From the NCBI RefSeq assembly GCF_006974145.1, contig NZ_CP039456.1, positions 62,001 to 126,000 of the forward strand: a DNA stretch of 64,000 bases, in the 5' to 3' direction. Positions 28,019-36,537 of this stretch are shown here, one piece after another (the first letter of the stretch is position 1; every line of letters begins with the position of its first letter). The DNA is from Changchengzhania lutea. GTDB taxonomy: Bacteria > Bacteroidota > Bacteroidia > Flavobacteriales > Flavobacteriaceae. The notes beneath the pieces are model-generated. The model was given only the letters and a program-made list of their open reading frames with translations, was not told the DNA's origin and did not search any database. The position numbers and the translations under genes are program-made.

Positions 28019-28123
28019 TTAAATGCGTTTTGCCTTTTTGGCAAGTTTTGCAGCCTTCTTCTCTTTAGGAGTTAAGGCGGCTTCTTTCTTTACATTCTTT
28101 TTTGAGTCTTGTGATTTTGCCAT
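28019..28123 (-). CDS. Small lysine/alanine-rich basic protein (34 aa)
   Basis: A short frame on the minus strand encodes MAKSQDSKKNVKKEA, then ALTPKEKKAAKLAKKAKRI and a stop. The product is very basic with a helical, lysine-rich tail, no signal peptide and no membrane segment. Similar short MAKSQ-type proteins are common in Flavobacteriaceae and may bind RNA or ribosomes, but this is inference. It lies between the truncated IS and the alcohol dehydrogenase gene, which is transcribed in the same direction upstream. Confidence 0.6.
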   Translation of the reverse strand: MAKSQDSKKNVKKEAALTPKEKKAAKLAKKAKRI

Positions 28124-28156
28124 TATAATTTATATTAGGATTAAAATTTTTAAATA

Positions 28157-29161
28157 TTATGCTTTCAGTACAACTCTAAATCTAGCTTTGCCTTCTTCAA
28201 GATGGGCTAATGCTTCATTAACTTCATCCATTTTGAATTCTTCAACCGTAGGGTAAATGTCATGTCTTACGCAGAATTCCAACATTTTTCTAGTTAATGC
28301 AATGCTTCCCAAAGGACTTCCTCCAACAGATTTTTCTGCTGAGATCAAACTAAATGCAGGGATTTCCATAGGTTCTAACACGGCACCTACGGTGTGCAAC
28401 TTTCCTTGAGGGGCTAGTGCCGTTAAATAGGAATTCCAATCTAAACTCACATTGGTCGTATTTAAAATAAAGTTTAAACTACCAGCTATACCCTCTAGTT
28501 CTTTTGGATCTCTGGAATTGATCACTTGGTGTGCGCCCATTTTCAGAATCTGATCTTTTTTATCTGGGTTAGAACTAAAAGCGATGACCTCACATCCCCA
28601 AGCTTTTAAAAACTTAAGTGCCAAATGGCCTAAACCACCTATGCCAATAACGCCCACTTTATCTGTAGGTTGAACTCCTGATAATACAATGGGGTTAAAA
28701 ACCGTAATGCCTCCACAAAATAAAGGTCCAGCCTTTGCCATGTCTAGCCCCTCTGGTAAGAGAGTTGTCCAAGACCAATGACCTCTAACCACATCTGCAA
28801 AACCACCGTGTCGTCCAATAATAGTGCCTTCTGCGTCGCCGCATAAATGCTGTTTCCCATCAACACATTGGTTGCAATGCATACAGGATGCCGAGTACCA
28901 GCCCATGCCTACTTTATCACCAACTTTTAAACTTTTTACTTCGCTGCCTACCGCCGAAACTTCACCAACAATTTCATGACCTGGCACAAAGGGATATTGC
29001 GTCATGCCCCACTCATTATTTAGCATGCTTAAATCTGAATGGCACACACCACAATAATGAACTTTAATATCTACTTGCTCATTTCCTGTTTCCGGTAATT
29101 CATATTGAAAATTTTCTAGCTTACCTCCTAGCTCTGAGGCTGCATATGCATTTACTTTCAT
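28157..29161 (-). CDS. Zinc-dependent alcohol dehydrogenase (YahK/CAD-like)
   Basis: NAD(P)-dependent reduction of aldehydes to alcohols. 334 residues of the medium-chain dehydrogenase family. Catalytic zinc ligands are in YCGVCHSDLS and GHEIVGEV; the structural-zinc lobe has four Cys in SASCMHCNQCVDGKQHLC. The nucleotide-binding fold begins at VGVIGIGGLGHLALKFLKAWG. The closest types are YahK/AdhC-like broad-substrate aldehyde reductases. NADPH preference is likely (an S-S-N-P after the second beta strand), but not certain. Confidence 0.88.
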   Translation of the reverse strand: MKVNAYAASELGGKLENFQYELPETGNEQVDIKVHYCGVCHSDLSMLNNEWGMTQYPFVPGHEIVGEVSAVGSEVKSLKVGDKVGMGWYSASCMHCNQCVDGKQHLCGDAEGTIIGRHGGFADVVRGHWSWTTLLPEGLDMAKAGPLFCGGITVFNPIVLSGVQPTDKVGVIGIGGLGHLALKFLKAWGCEVIAFSSNPDKKDQILKMGAHQVINSRDPKELEGIAGSLNFILNTTNVSLDWNSYLTALAPQGKLHTVGAVLEPMEIPAFSLISAEKSVGGSPLGSIALTRKMLEFCVRHDIYPTVEEFKMDEVNEALAHLEEGKARFRVVLKA

Positions 29162-29376
29162 ATTTTATTTTTTTATTTAGCAATTTTTCTGATTGTGTTA
29201 AAGATACTGTATAAAAAGCCACATTGAAAATATTCAATGGTTATTTAGCTTGAATTTTCATTATAGCACAAAAGTTTATTTTCAATAACGAATGGAACTG
29301 GGATTCAATACCTGCTCCTTTTTCTGAAAATATTACGAAAGACAAAACCTCACCCAAGCATGGAAATAAAAAAATC

Positions 29377-31284
29377 CTATAGACTATGATCCATAATCTC
29401 CTGTACCACTTCAGGATTTAATAAGGTGCTCGTATCTCCTAAATTATCGGTCTCTTTACAAGCAATCTTACGTAAAATACGCCGCATGATTTTGCCGGAA
29501 CGTGTTTTTGGCAAACCGCTTGTAAACTGAATTTTATCCAGTTTAGCAATAGGGCCGATTTGTTCTGTGATAATCTGATTAATTTCCATTTTAAGATTAT
29601 TTTGATCTCTGCCCTTACCTGTTTCTTTCAAAATAACATAACCATACAAAGCATTGCCTTTAATATCATGCGGAAAGCCTACGATAGCAGATTCTGCAAC
29701 AGCCGGGTGTTCATTCACGGCATCTTCAATAGGCGCTGTTCCTAAATTATGACCTGATACGATAATAACATCATCCACGCGACCGGTAATCCTGTAATAA
29801 CCAACCTCATCACGTAATGCACCATCACCCGTAAAATATTGGTTTTTAAAAGCTGAAAAATAGGTGTCTTTATAACGCTGATGATTGCCCCAAATGGTAC
29901 GTGCCATACTTGGCCATGGAAATTTAATACACAGACGCCCATCCACTTGATTGCCGGTAATTTCCTGCCCGTTTTCATCCATTAATGCGGGTTGAATACC
30001 AGGAAACGGCAAGGTGGCATAGGTTGGTTTTGTCGGAGTGACAAAAGGAATCGGTGTTATCATAATCCCACCTGTTTCGGTTTGCCACCATGTATCTACA
30101 ATGGGGCTTTTCTTTTTACCTATATTATCATTATACCAATGCCATGCCTCTTCATTAATAGGTTCGCCTACTGACCCAAGCACTTTTAATGATGATAGGT
30201 CGTGCTTTTCAACAAGTCCAACACCTTCTTTTGCTAATGCACGAATGGCGGTTGGTGCCGTATAGAACTGATTGATCTTATGCTTATCTATAATTTCCCA
30301 AAAGCGCCCGAAATCCGGATAACTCGGCACGCCTTCAAACATTACCGTCGTAGAGCCATTAGCTAAAGGGCCGTAAACAATATAACTGTGGCCCGTTATC
30401 CAGCCAATATCTGCGGTGCACCAATAGATGTCATCTTCTTTGTATTGGAAAACGTTTTTAAAGGTGTAGGCCGTATAAACCATATAACCTGCCGTGGTAT
30501 GCACCATTCCCTTTGGTTTTCCTGTTGAACCAGATGTATACAGGATGAACAATGGATCTTCCGCATCCATAATTTCGGCTTTACAGTCTACTGAGGCGGC
30601 ATCTAATAGTGGCGTTAACCAATGGTCGCGACCATCTTTCATAGTAATATCAGAGTTTGTTCGCTTTGCAACCAAAACCGTATGCACACCATCACAACTT
30701 TCTAGTGCTTCATCCACGATACCTTTTAAATCAATAGTTTTTGTACCTCGATACGAACCATCACTGGTTATTACCATGTTACAATCTGAATCATTAATTC
30801 GTGTGGATAAGGCTATCGCGGAAAAACCAGCAAATACCACGGAATGGATAGCACCGATTCTTGCACAGGCCAATACTGAAATAGCCAATTCTGGAATCAT
30901 AGGTAAATAAATACACACCCGGTCTCCTTTTTTAATCCCTTGCTCTTTTAAAACATTGGCAAACTGATTGACCCGTTTATATAATTGATAGTATGTAATA
31001 TGTTCTGCTTCTTCTGAAGGATTGTTGGGTTCAAATAAAATAGCCGTTTTATCACCTCGTGTCGCTAAATGTCTGTCGATACAGTTTTCGGTAATATTTA
31101 GTTTTGCTCCCTCAAACCATTTGACTTCTGGTTTTGAAAAATCCCAACTGAGTACCTTATCCCATTTTTTACGCCACATAAAATGCTCTTCGGCAATTTC
31201 TTCCCAAAAATTTTCGGGTTCACGAATGGACTTTCTGTATACTTGATAATACTCTTCTAAATGTTTGATGTGGTAATTACTCAT
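29377..31284 (-). CDS. acs: Acetyl-CoA synthetase
   Basis: Activates acetate to acetyl-CoA through an acetyl-AMP intermediate. 635 residues. The ATP-binding P-loop YTSGSTGKPKG, the substrate region DTWWQTETGG and the C-terminal catalytic-Lys motif PKTRSGKIMRRILRK are all intact; the last carries the lysine controlled by acetylation. It is followed on the same strand by the symporter and AGCS genes upstream of it in transcription order (sodium symporter, then acs), so acetate uptake and activation are linked. Confidence 0.95.
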   Translation of the reverse strand: MSNYHIKHLEEYYQVYRKSIREPENFWEEIAEEHFMWRKKWDKVLSWDFSKPEVKWFEGAKLNITENCIDRHLATRGDKTAILFEPNNPSEEAEHITYYQLYKRVNQFANVLKEQGIKKGDRVCIYLPMIPELAISVLACARIGAIHSVVFAGFSAIALSTRINDSDCNMVITSDGSYRGTKTIDLKGIVDEALESCDGVHTVLVAKRTNSDITMKDGRDHWLTPLLDAASVDCKAEIMDAEDPLFILYTSGSTGKPKGMVHTTAGYMVYTAYTFKNVFQYKEDDIYWCTADIGWITGHSYIVYGPLANGSTTVMFEGVPSYPDFGRFWEIIDKHKINQFYTAPTAIRALAKEGVGLVEKHDLSSLKVLGSVGEPINEEAWHWYNDNIGKKKSPIVDTWWQTETGGIMITPIPFVTPTKPTYATLPFPGIQPALMDENGQEITGNQVDGRLCIKFPWPSMARTIWGNHQRYKDTYFSAFKNQYFTGDGALRDEVGYYRITGRVDDVIIVSGHNLGTAPIEDAVNEHPAVAESAIVGFPHDIKGNALYGYVILKETGKGRDQNNLKMEINQIITEQIGPIAKLDKIQFTSGLPKTRSGKIMRRILRKIACKETDNLGDTSTLLNPEVVQEIMDHSL

Positions 31285-31389
31285 CTTTATTCCTTGTTGA
31301 TTTGTTTATGCGTTGATTTGTTCCATTGATAAATCAGTTAATGGTTTAATCGTTGAACTCTTAATTATCAATTGCCAATTGTCAATTTT

Positions 31390-33120
31390 TTAATGATCAG
31401 TTGCTTCACTTGCTCCACTTGGTATTCTAATATTTTCTACAATCTCTTGAACCTCTAGGGGCGGTGGCGGTGTGAATTTCATAATACTAATAGACACTAT
31501 AAAATTAAGAATCATTGCCACACTTCCAAAACCTTCTGGAGAAATTCCAAACCACCATTCACTTTTATCTGGTAAAACTTCATCAAACCAACCTAACTTG
31601 TATTTAATCATATAGAGCAGCATTGCAATAATACCGACGATCATACCTGCTATAGCTCCCTCTTTGTTCATGCGTTTATAAAAAATTCCTAAAATTATGG
31701 CTGGAAAAAATGAGGCTGCGGCCAAACCAAAGGCCAATGCCACTACAGCTGCAACAAAGCCCGGTGGATTAATTCCGAAGTAACCTGCAACACATACCGC
31801 ACCAACAGCAGACAAACGGGCTGCAATGAGTTCTCCTTTTTCTGTGATTGACGGCTTTATAATTTTCTTTATTAAATCATGTGATACTGATGAGGAAATC
31901 ACTAATAATAATCCTGCAGCGGTGGAGAGTGCTGCTGCTAAACCTCCTGCTGCCACTAAGGCAATAACCCAATTTGGTAATTTTGCGATTTCAGGATTGG
32001 CTAGTACCATAATATCACGGTCTACAGTTAATTCATTATTGCTTTCATCAGCAACATATTGGATTAAACCATCTTTATTTTTATCATTGAAGGTTATCAA
32101 TCCCGTTGTTTCCCACTTCTTGAACCATTGTGGCACTGCATTATAAGGTTGATTGGAAACCGTTTCAATCATATTTGTTCTTGCAAAAACGGCAACAGCA
32201 GGAGCTGTAGTATATAAAATCACAATTAACAACAGCGCGATTCCTGCCGATTTACGAGCGTCCTTTACGCGCTTCACTGTAAAAAATCGAACAATAACGT
32301 GTGGCAATCCGGCAGTTCCTACCATGAGTGCTAATGTAATGGCGAAGACATCGATTAATGACTTTGAACCCTCGGTATATTCGGCAAAACCAAGTTCAGT
32401 ACTTAATCCGTCTAATTTATCTAATAAATAAGTTCCTGATCCATCTGCCAACTCACTTCCAAAACCTAATTGCGGAATCGGATTTCCCGTCATCTGAATC
32501 GAAATAAAGATGGCAGGCACCATAAAAGCAAAAATAAGGACACAATACTGAGCTACCTGAGTATATGTAATGCCTTTCATTCCTCCCAAAACAGCATAAA
32601 ATAAAACAATGAGCATGCCTATAATAACCCCTGTATTGATATCGACCTCCAAGAACCTAGAGAACACAATACCCACACCTCGCATTTGTCCGGCGACATA
32701 TGTGAAGGACACTAAAAGCGCACAAAACACGGCAACAATTCTTGCCGTTTTTGAATAGTATCGATCCCCAATAAAATCTGGAACGGTGAATTTTCCAAAC
32801 TTACGTAAATAAGGCGCTAGTAATAAGGCCAGCAAAACGTAGCCTCCTGTCCAACCCATGAGGTACACAGCACCATCATAGCCTGCAAATGAGATGATTC
32901 CTGCCATGGAAATAAAAGAGGCAGCGCTCATCCAATCTGCTGCAGTGGCCATGCCATTAGCCAATGGGGACACACCACCACCAGCAACATAAAATTCTTT
33001 TGTAGAGCCTGCTCTTGACCAAATGGCAATCCCGATGTACAATGTAAAGGTGATCCCTACTAAAATATAGGTCCAGTTTTGGATACTTAGTGATTCTGCG
33101 ACCAATAAACTATTCATCAT
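31390..33120 (-). CDS. Sodium:solute symporter (acetate/monocarboxylate type)
   Basis: 576 residues with about 13 TM segments. The SSS family core GYVLLALLLAPYLRKFGKFTVPDFIGDRYYS and the sodium-site region SFTYVAGQMRGVGIV are present. It resembles ActP-like symporters that have a DUF4212 small subunit, and the gene for that subunit overlaps its start. acs follows about 105 bp downstream. Acetate or a related short acid is the likely substrate; this is from context, not from a diagnostic residue. Confidence 0.85.
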   Translation of the reverse strand: MMNSLLVAESLSIQNWTYILVGITFTLYIGIAIWSRAGSTKEFYVAGGGVSPLANGMATAADWMSAASFISMAGIISFAGYDGAVYLMGWTGGYVLLALLLAPYLRKFGKFTVPDFIGDRYYSKTARIVAVFCALLVSFTYVAGQMRGVGIVFSRFLEVDINTGVIIGMLIVLFYAVLGGMKGITYTQVAQYCVLIFAFMVPAIFISIQMTGNPIPQLGFGSELADGSGTYLLDKLDGLSTELGFAEYTEGSKSLIDVFAITLALMVGTAGLPHVIVRFFTVKRVKDARKSAGIALLLIVILYTTAPAVAVFARTNMIETVSNQPYNAVPQWFKKWETTGLITFNDKNKDGLIQYVADESNNELTVDRDIMVLANPEIAKLPNWVIALVAAGGLAAALSTAAGLLLVISSSVSHDLIKKIIKPSITEKGELIAARLSAVGAVCVAGYFGINPPGFVAAVVALAFGLAAASFFPAIILGIFYKRMNKEGAIAGMIVGIIAMLLYMIKYKLGWFDEVLPDKSEWWFGISPEGFGSVAMILNFIVSISIMKFTPPPPLEVQEIVENIRIPSGASEATDH

Positions 33121-33364
33121 ATCCGAATTTTTTATCGAGTTTATTCATTAATCTCACATACACAAAAATCAATATTACAAACACATACATAGACCCCTGT
33201 TGCGCAAACCAAAAGCCTAATTTAAAGCCACCAACCTTAATGGTGTTAAGAGCGTCTTTAAATATAATTCCTGCACCGTAGGATACTGCAAACCAAATGG
33301 CAAGCAATATCAGCACATATTTAATATTGGCGTTCCAATATGCTGTGGCGTGAGTTTGTTTCAT
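33110..33364 (-). CDS. DUF4212 small subunit of the sodium:solute symporter
   Basis: 84 residues with two TM segments (about 15-34 and 55-73). ATAYWNANIKYVLILLAIWFAVSYGAGI is the family signature. The gene overlaps both neighbours: its ATG lies in the stop region of the AGCS gene (ATGA type), and its end overlaps the symporter start by 11 bases. Such pairs work as a two-component symporter. Function of the small subunit is not well known. Confidence 0.88.
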   Translation of the reverse strand: MKQTHATAYWNANIKYVLILLAIWFAVSYGAGIIFKDALNTIKVGGFKLGFWFAQQGSMYVFVILIFVYVRLMNKLDKKFGYDE

Positions 33365-34734
33365 AATGATTTATGTTCTTTTAATCGTTTTGTGTACGCT
33401 TTAAATTCTTTAACCACTTTTGGGGCAAGGATTAAAGTAGCGGTCATCGTGGGAATCGCCATTAGGGCAAATGCACCATCAATTAAATTTAACATCATGC
33501 TAAATGGTGTCGTTACCGCCAATATGATACTGATAATATAGATGTAATTATAATAGTGTTTCTTATCGTCTCCAATTAAAAATGACATGCATTTTGTCCC
33601 GTAATAAGAATAAGAAAACAAAGAACTCACGCTAAAAATCAAGACACAGAGCATGAGTAAATAATTCCCGATTCCGGGCATCGCGTTATTAAATGCTGAA
33701 GCTGTTAAACTCACGCCGTTATTGGATGTGGTTTCCCAAACACCCGTCACTAAAATAGCCAAAGCCGTAAGTGTACATACTACCAAAGTATCGATGGCAG
33801 GCCCTAACATAGCGACCAAACCTTCTCTTACAGGTTCATCTGTTTTTGCGGCACCGTGTGCCATAGGCGCTGTACCAATACCAGCCTCATTTGAAAACGC
33901 ACCACGCCTTATTCCCAATAAAATCAATGCCCCTAGAACACCTCCTAAAAATGGATCCCCTTTAAAGTTATCGGCGCTAAATGCATCGGTAATTATCAAC
34001 AAGAAATATTTTGGAACAACATCATAATTAATAACCAATATAATAATGACTAAAACGAAATACAAGATCACCATAGATGGTACCATTTTAGAGGCTGCGT
34101 TACTTATGCGGTCCAATCCGCCTAGAATAATAAAACTCGTTAAGGTGACTAAAACAAATGCTATAACTGCATTAGAAGCGAGACCGACTTCGACACCATT
34201 CGGGATTAAAACAATATCGTTGATGGCTTGCGTTAGCTGATTAACATTTACTACTGGCAAAGCGCCTATCATTCCAAAAAAGCTAAACATAATAGCTAGG
34301 GGTTTCCATGATTTGCCAAGACCTTCCATAATAAAATACATGGGGCCTCCTTGCAATTGGCCGGCGCTATCTTTCCCACGATACATAATGGCTAAGGTTG
34401 ATGTAAAAAACTTTGTAGACATGCCAACTACGGCGCTCACCCACATCCAAAACATGGCTCCAGGACCACCAATGGAGATAGCCACCGCAACCCCAGCAAT
34501 ATTCCCCATGCCAATGGTTGAGGATAGTGCTGTCGTTAGAGCTTTGAAGTGACTGATTTGTCCGGGATCATTTGGATCATCGTATTTACCACGCAACACC
34601 TGAACAGCATGTCCTATAAAACGAAAGGGAATGAATCGTGATAATATTAACAAGTATAAACCGCCACCAATAAGCAAAATGACCAAAGGTAATCCCCATG
34701 CATATGCAGCAAACTGTTCTACGATTTCATTCAT
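33361..34734 (-). CDS. Sodium:alanine symporter family (AGCS) carrier
   Basis: 457 residues with about eleven TM segments. Family blocks include TTALSSTIGMGNIAGVAVAISIGGPGAMFWMW and GIRRGAFSNEAGIGTAPMAHGAAKT, which form the substrate and sodium site. AGCS proteins import alanine, glycine or D-alanine with sodium. First gene of a unit with the DUF4212-SSS symporter and acs; the four-base overlap with DUF4212 indicates co-translation. A combined regime for carbon salvage is inferred. Confidence 0.9.
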   Translation of the reverse strand: MNEIVEQFAAYAWGLPLVILLIGGGLYLLILSRFIPFRFIGHAVQVLRGKYDDPNDPGQISHFKALTTALSSTIGMGNIAGVAVAISIGGPGAMFWMWVSAVVGMSTKFFTSTLAIMYRGKDSAGQLQGGPMYFIMEGLGKSWKPLAIMFSFFGMIGALPVVNVNQLTQAINDIVLIPNGVEVGLASNAVIAFVLVTLTSFIILGGLDRISNAASKMVPSMVILYFVLVIIILVINYDVVPKYFLLIITDAFSADNFKGDPFLGGVLGALILLGIRRGAFSNEAGIGTAPMAHGAAKTDEPVREGLVAMLGPAIDTLVVCTLTALAILVTGVWETTSNNGVSLTASAFNNAMPGIGNYLLMLCVLIFSVSSLFSYSYYGTKCMSFLIGDDKKHYYNYIYIISIILAVTTPFSMMLNLIDGAFALMAIPTMTATLILAPKVVKEFKAYTKRLKEHKSL

Positions 34735-34913
34735 ATGATCCTCATTTGTTTATATGAGTCTATAAATATATCAATTAACTTTACATCAATTCACTTTTCT
34801 TTGAAATTCATAATTTATGATCAAATAGCCACTATTCATTTATGTAAAAAACTAACTTCGCATAATTTTAAAAACCTAAAAACTCAAATGATAGTTTCCC
34901 CAACACTATAACT

Positions 34914-35837
34914 ATGGATTTACAAGATGACTTTACTAATGAAACCATAACGCTTACGCCTGATTATGAAGGAGACGTGATAGCAACGCTCATTTCTTCT
35001 AAAAATAACAAAGGCAATCGAGGTAGCCTGTTATATCTTCATGGATATATCGATTATTTTTTTCACCCTCATGTAAGTGAACAATCCCATGCCAATGGGT
35101 TAGACTTTTATGCGCTTGATCTTCGGAAATATGGAAGGTCTCTTTTAGAACATCAACATCCCAATTATTGCAAGACTATTGAAGAATATTATGAAGAACT
35201 GTCTATCGTGCTTCGTAAAATAAAAAATGAAAATAAGGCGCCTTTACACATATTGGCGCACTCTACAGGAGGATTGATAGCGAGTAACTATATGAATAAT
35301 GGTGAGGAAAGGCATCTCGTTTCTGGGCTTATTCTAAATTCCCCTTTTCTTAACTTAAATCAGCCAAGAATTTTAAAATCATTGAGTTCTATAGTATCTC
35401 GGGGTATTTCTAGATTATTTCCATATGCAAAAGTCAATGGTGCTCTCGCCTCCGTTTATGCCAAAAGCATTCATCAAGATTTTTATGGTGAATGGGATTT
35501 TAACTTGGATTTGAAACCCATAAAAGGATTCCCCACTTATTTTAAATGGGTTGTTGCCGTAATGGAAAGCCAGAAAAAATTGGAGCAGTCAAAAATTGAA
35601 GTTCCCATTCTGGTTATGCACGCCTCTAAATCTGCAAAAATATCAACATTTTCTGAGGAAGCGATGCGAAAAGATATTGTGCTCAATGTTGACGATATAA
35701 AACGTATAGGGATGACCTTAGGTGAAAACGTAACACTTTTAGAAATTGAAGATGCACAGCATGATATTCTTCTATCTTCAAAAGAAGTTAGAACGAAAGC
35801 TTTTGAAAAACTTTTTGATTGGTTAGCAGAAAATTGA
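34914..35837 (+). CDS. Alpha/beta hydrolase (monoacylglycerol lipase-like)
   Basis: 307 residues, no signal peptide. The oxyanion-side block YLHGYIDYFFHPHV and the nucleophile elbow HILAHSTGG (Ser117) fit the serine-aminopeptidase/hydrolase_4 subfamily (Pfam type S33-like). The C-terminal acid and His are probably in ILVMHASKS and the EDAQHDILL segment. Substrate unknown; esterase or lysophospholipase activity is the usual result for this subfamily. Confidence 0.85.
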   Translation: MDLQDDFTNETITLTPDYEGDVIATLISSKNNKGNRGSLLYLHGYIDYFFHPHVSEQSHANGLDFYALDLRKYGRSLLEHQHPNYCKTIEEYYEELSIVLRKIKNENKAPLHILAHSTGGLIASNYMNNGEERHLVSGLILNSPFLNLNQPRILKSLSSIVSRGISRLFPYAKVNGALASVYAKSIHQDFYGEWDFNLDLKPIKGFPTYFKWVVAVMESQKKLEQSKIEVPILVMHASKSAKISTFSEEAMRKDIVLNVDDIKRIGMTLGENVTLLEIEDAQHDILLSSKEVRTKAFEKLFDWLAEN

Positions 35838-35975
35838 TTGATTGCTGTTATTGCAGTACATGACAAAAATGTCGCAGCCATTGATATTTTGGATATCGGT
35901 AATTTGATGGAAATTAAAATAATTGATGATTATTATCCAGGTGCTGATAAGACCAATAATATTTTAAAAATTTAA
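35838..35975 (+). other. In-frame open stretch after the hydrolase stop, possible relic
   Basis: The hydrolase frame stays open for 45 codons after its TGA and reads LIAVIAVHDKNVAAIDILDI then GNLMEIKIIDDYYPGADKTN and a short tail. The start would be TTG. The composition looks protein-like, but I recognise no family and it may be chance or a relic of a deleted gene. Confidence 0.25.
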
Positions 35976-36087
35976 AAACAGATAATTTTAGCTTAAAAAA
36001 TAGCTTATTCCCGCCTACTCTTAAAGTTCTTGTATTAATGTAAAAGTGGTTTCTGGTTACAAAAATTCATTCTAATCCCGAGAACTA

Positions 36088-36405
36088 TGGCTCTAGTTTA
36101 CTAGTGCGTTGTTTTAGTAATATGTCTTCAACATAAACATGTTTGACACATTAGATAATTAAAAGTAAACCTACTTGCAGGAACGATCGTAAATCTGAGG
36201 ATAATAGATAAGAAATTAAAGTATTAAGCCACGAATTACACTAATTAGCACGAATAAATGAGCTTAGCCCATTTAAAATTCGTGGAGTGATTGAACAAAA
36301 TGATATCACGAATAGAAAAATCTAAAGATTTTTCAAACATTAGTGATCATTAGTGTAATTCGTGGCAAATACCAATAATATCAACGCACTAGTAAACTAG
36401 AGCCA
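36088..36405. mobile_element. MITE-like element with 24-bp perfect terminal inverted repeats
   Basis: A 318-bp element whose ends 36088-36111 and 36382-36405 are perfect 24-bp inverted repeats (TGGCTCTAG...GTGCGTTG and its complement). Inside, 36228-36245 and 36349-36366 form a second perfect 18-bp inverted repeat (GCCACGAATTACACTAAT and complement). The flanks (GAACTA at left, AAACTA at right) match at five of six bases, which fits a degenerate target duplication. No reading frame inside. The inner GCCACGAATTACAC block resembles dispersed repeats common in Flavobacteriaceae. It sits directly upstream of the receptor gene. Confidence 0.65.
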
Positions 36406-36537
36406 AAACTATTTATAACCAACAATAGTAACATGAGACCTTATAAGATTTACGTCGTGCGTTTTGATCGACTAAGAAATAATTCGGTCTTTAAACATAT
36501 CTTTGTTGTTTATATGTTATCTATTTTCTACCAATTC

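Noticed and set aside
30494-30910. 138-aa frame on the plus strand within acs
   Set aside because: It is a shadow of the acetyl-CoA synthetase gene in the opposite frame, with no start context or recognisable domain.
36433-36537. 35-residue N-terminal extension of the receptor
   Set aside because: It lacks signal-peptide features, contains a -7-like promoter box, and the ATG at 36538 gives a clean signal peptide.
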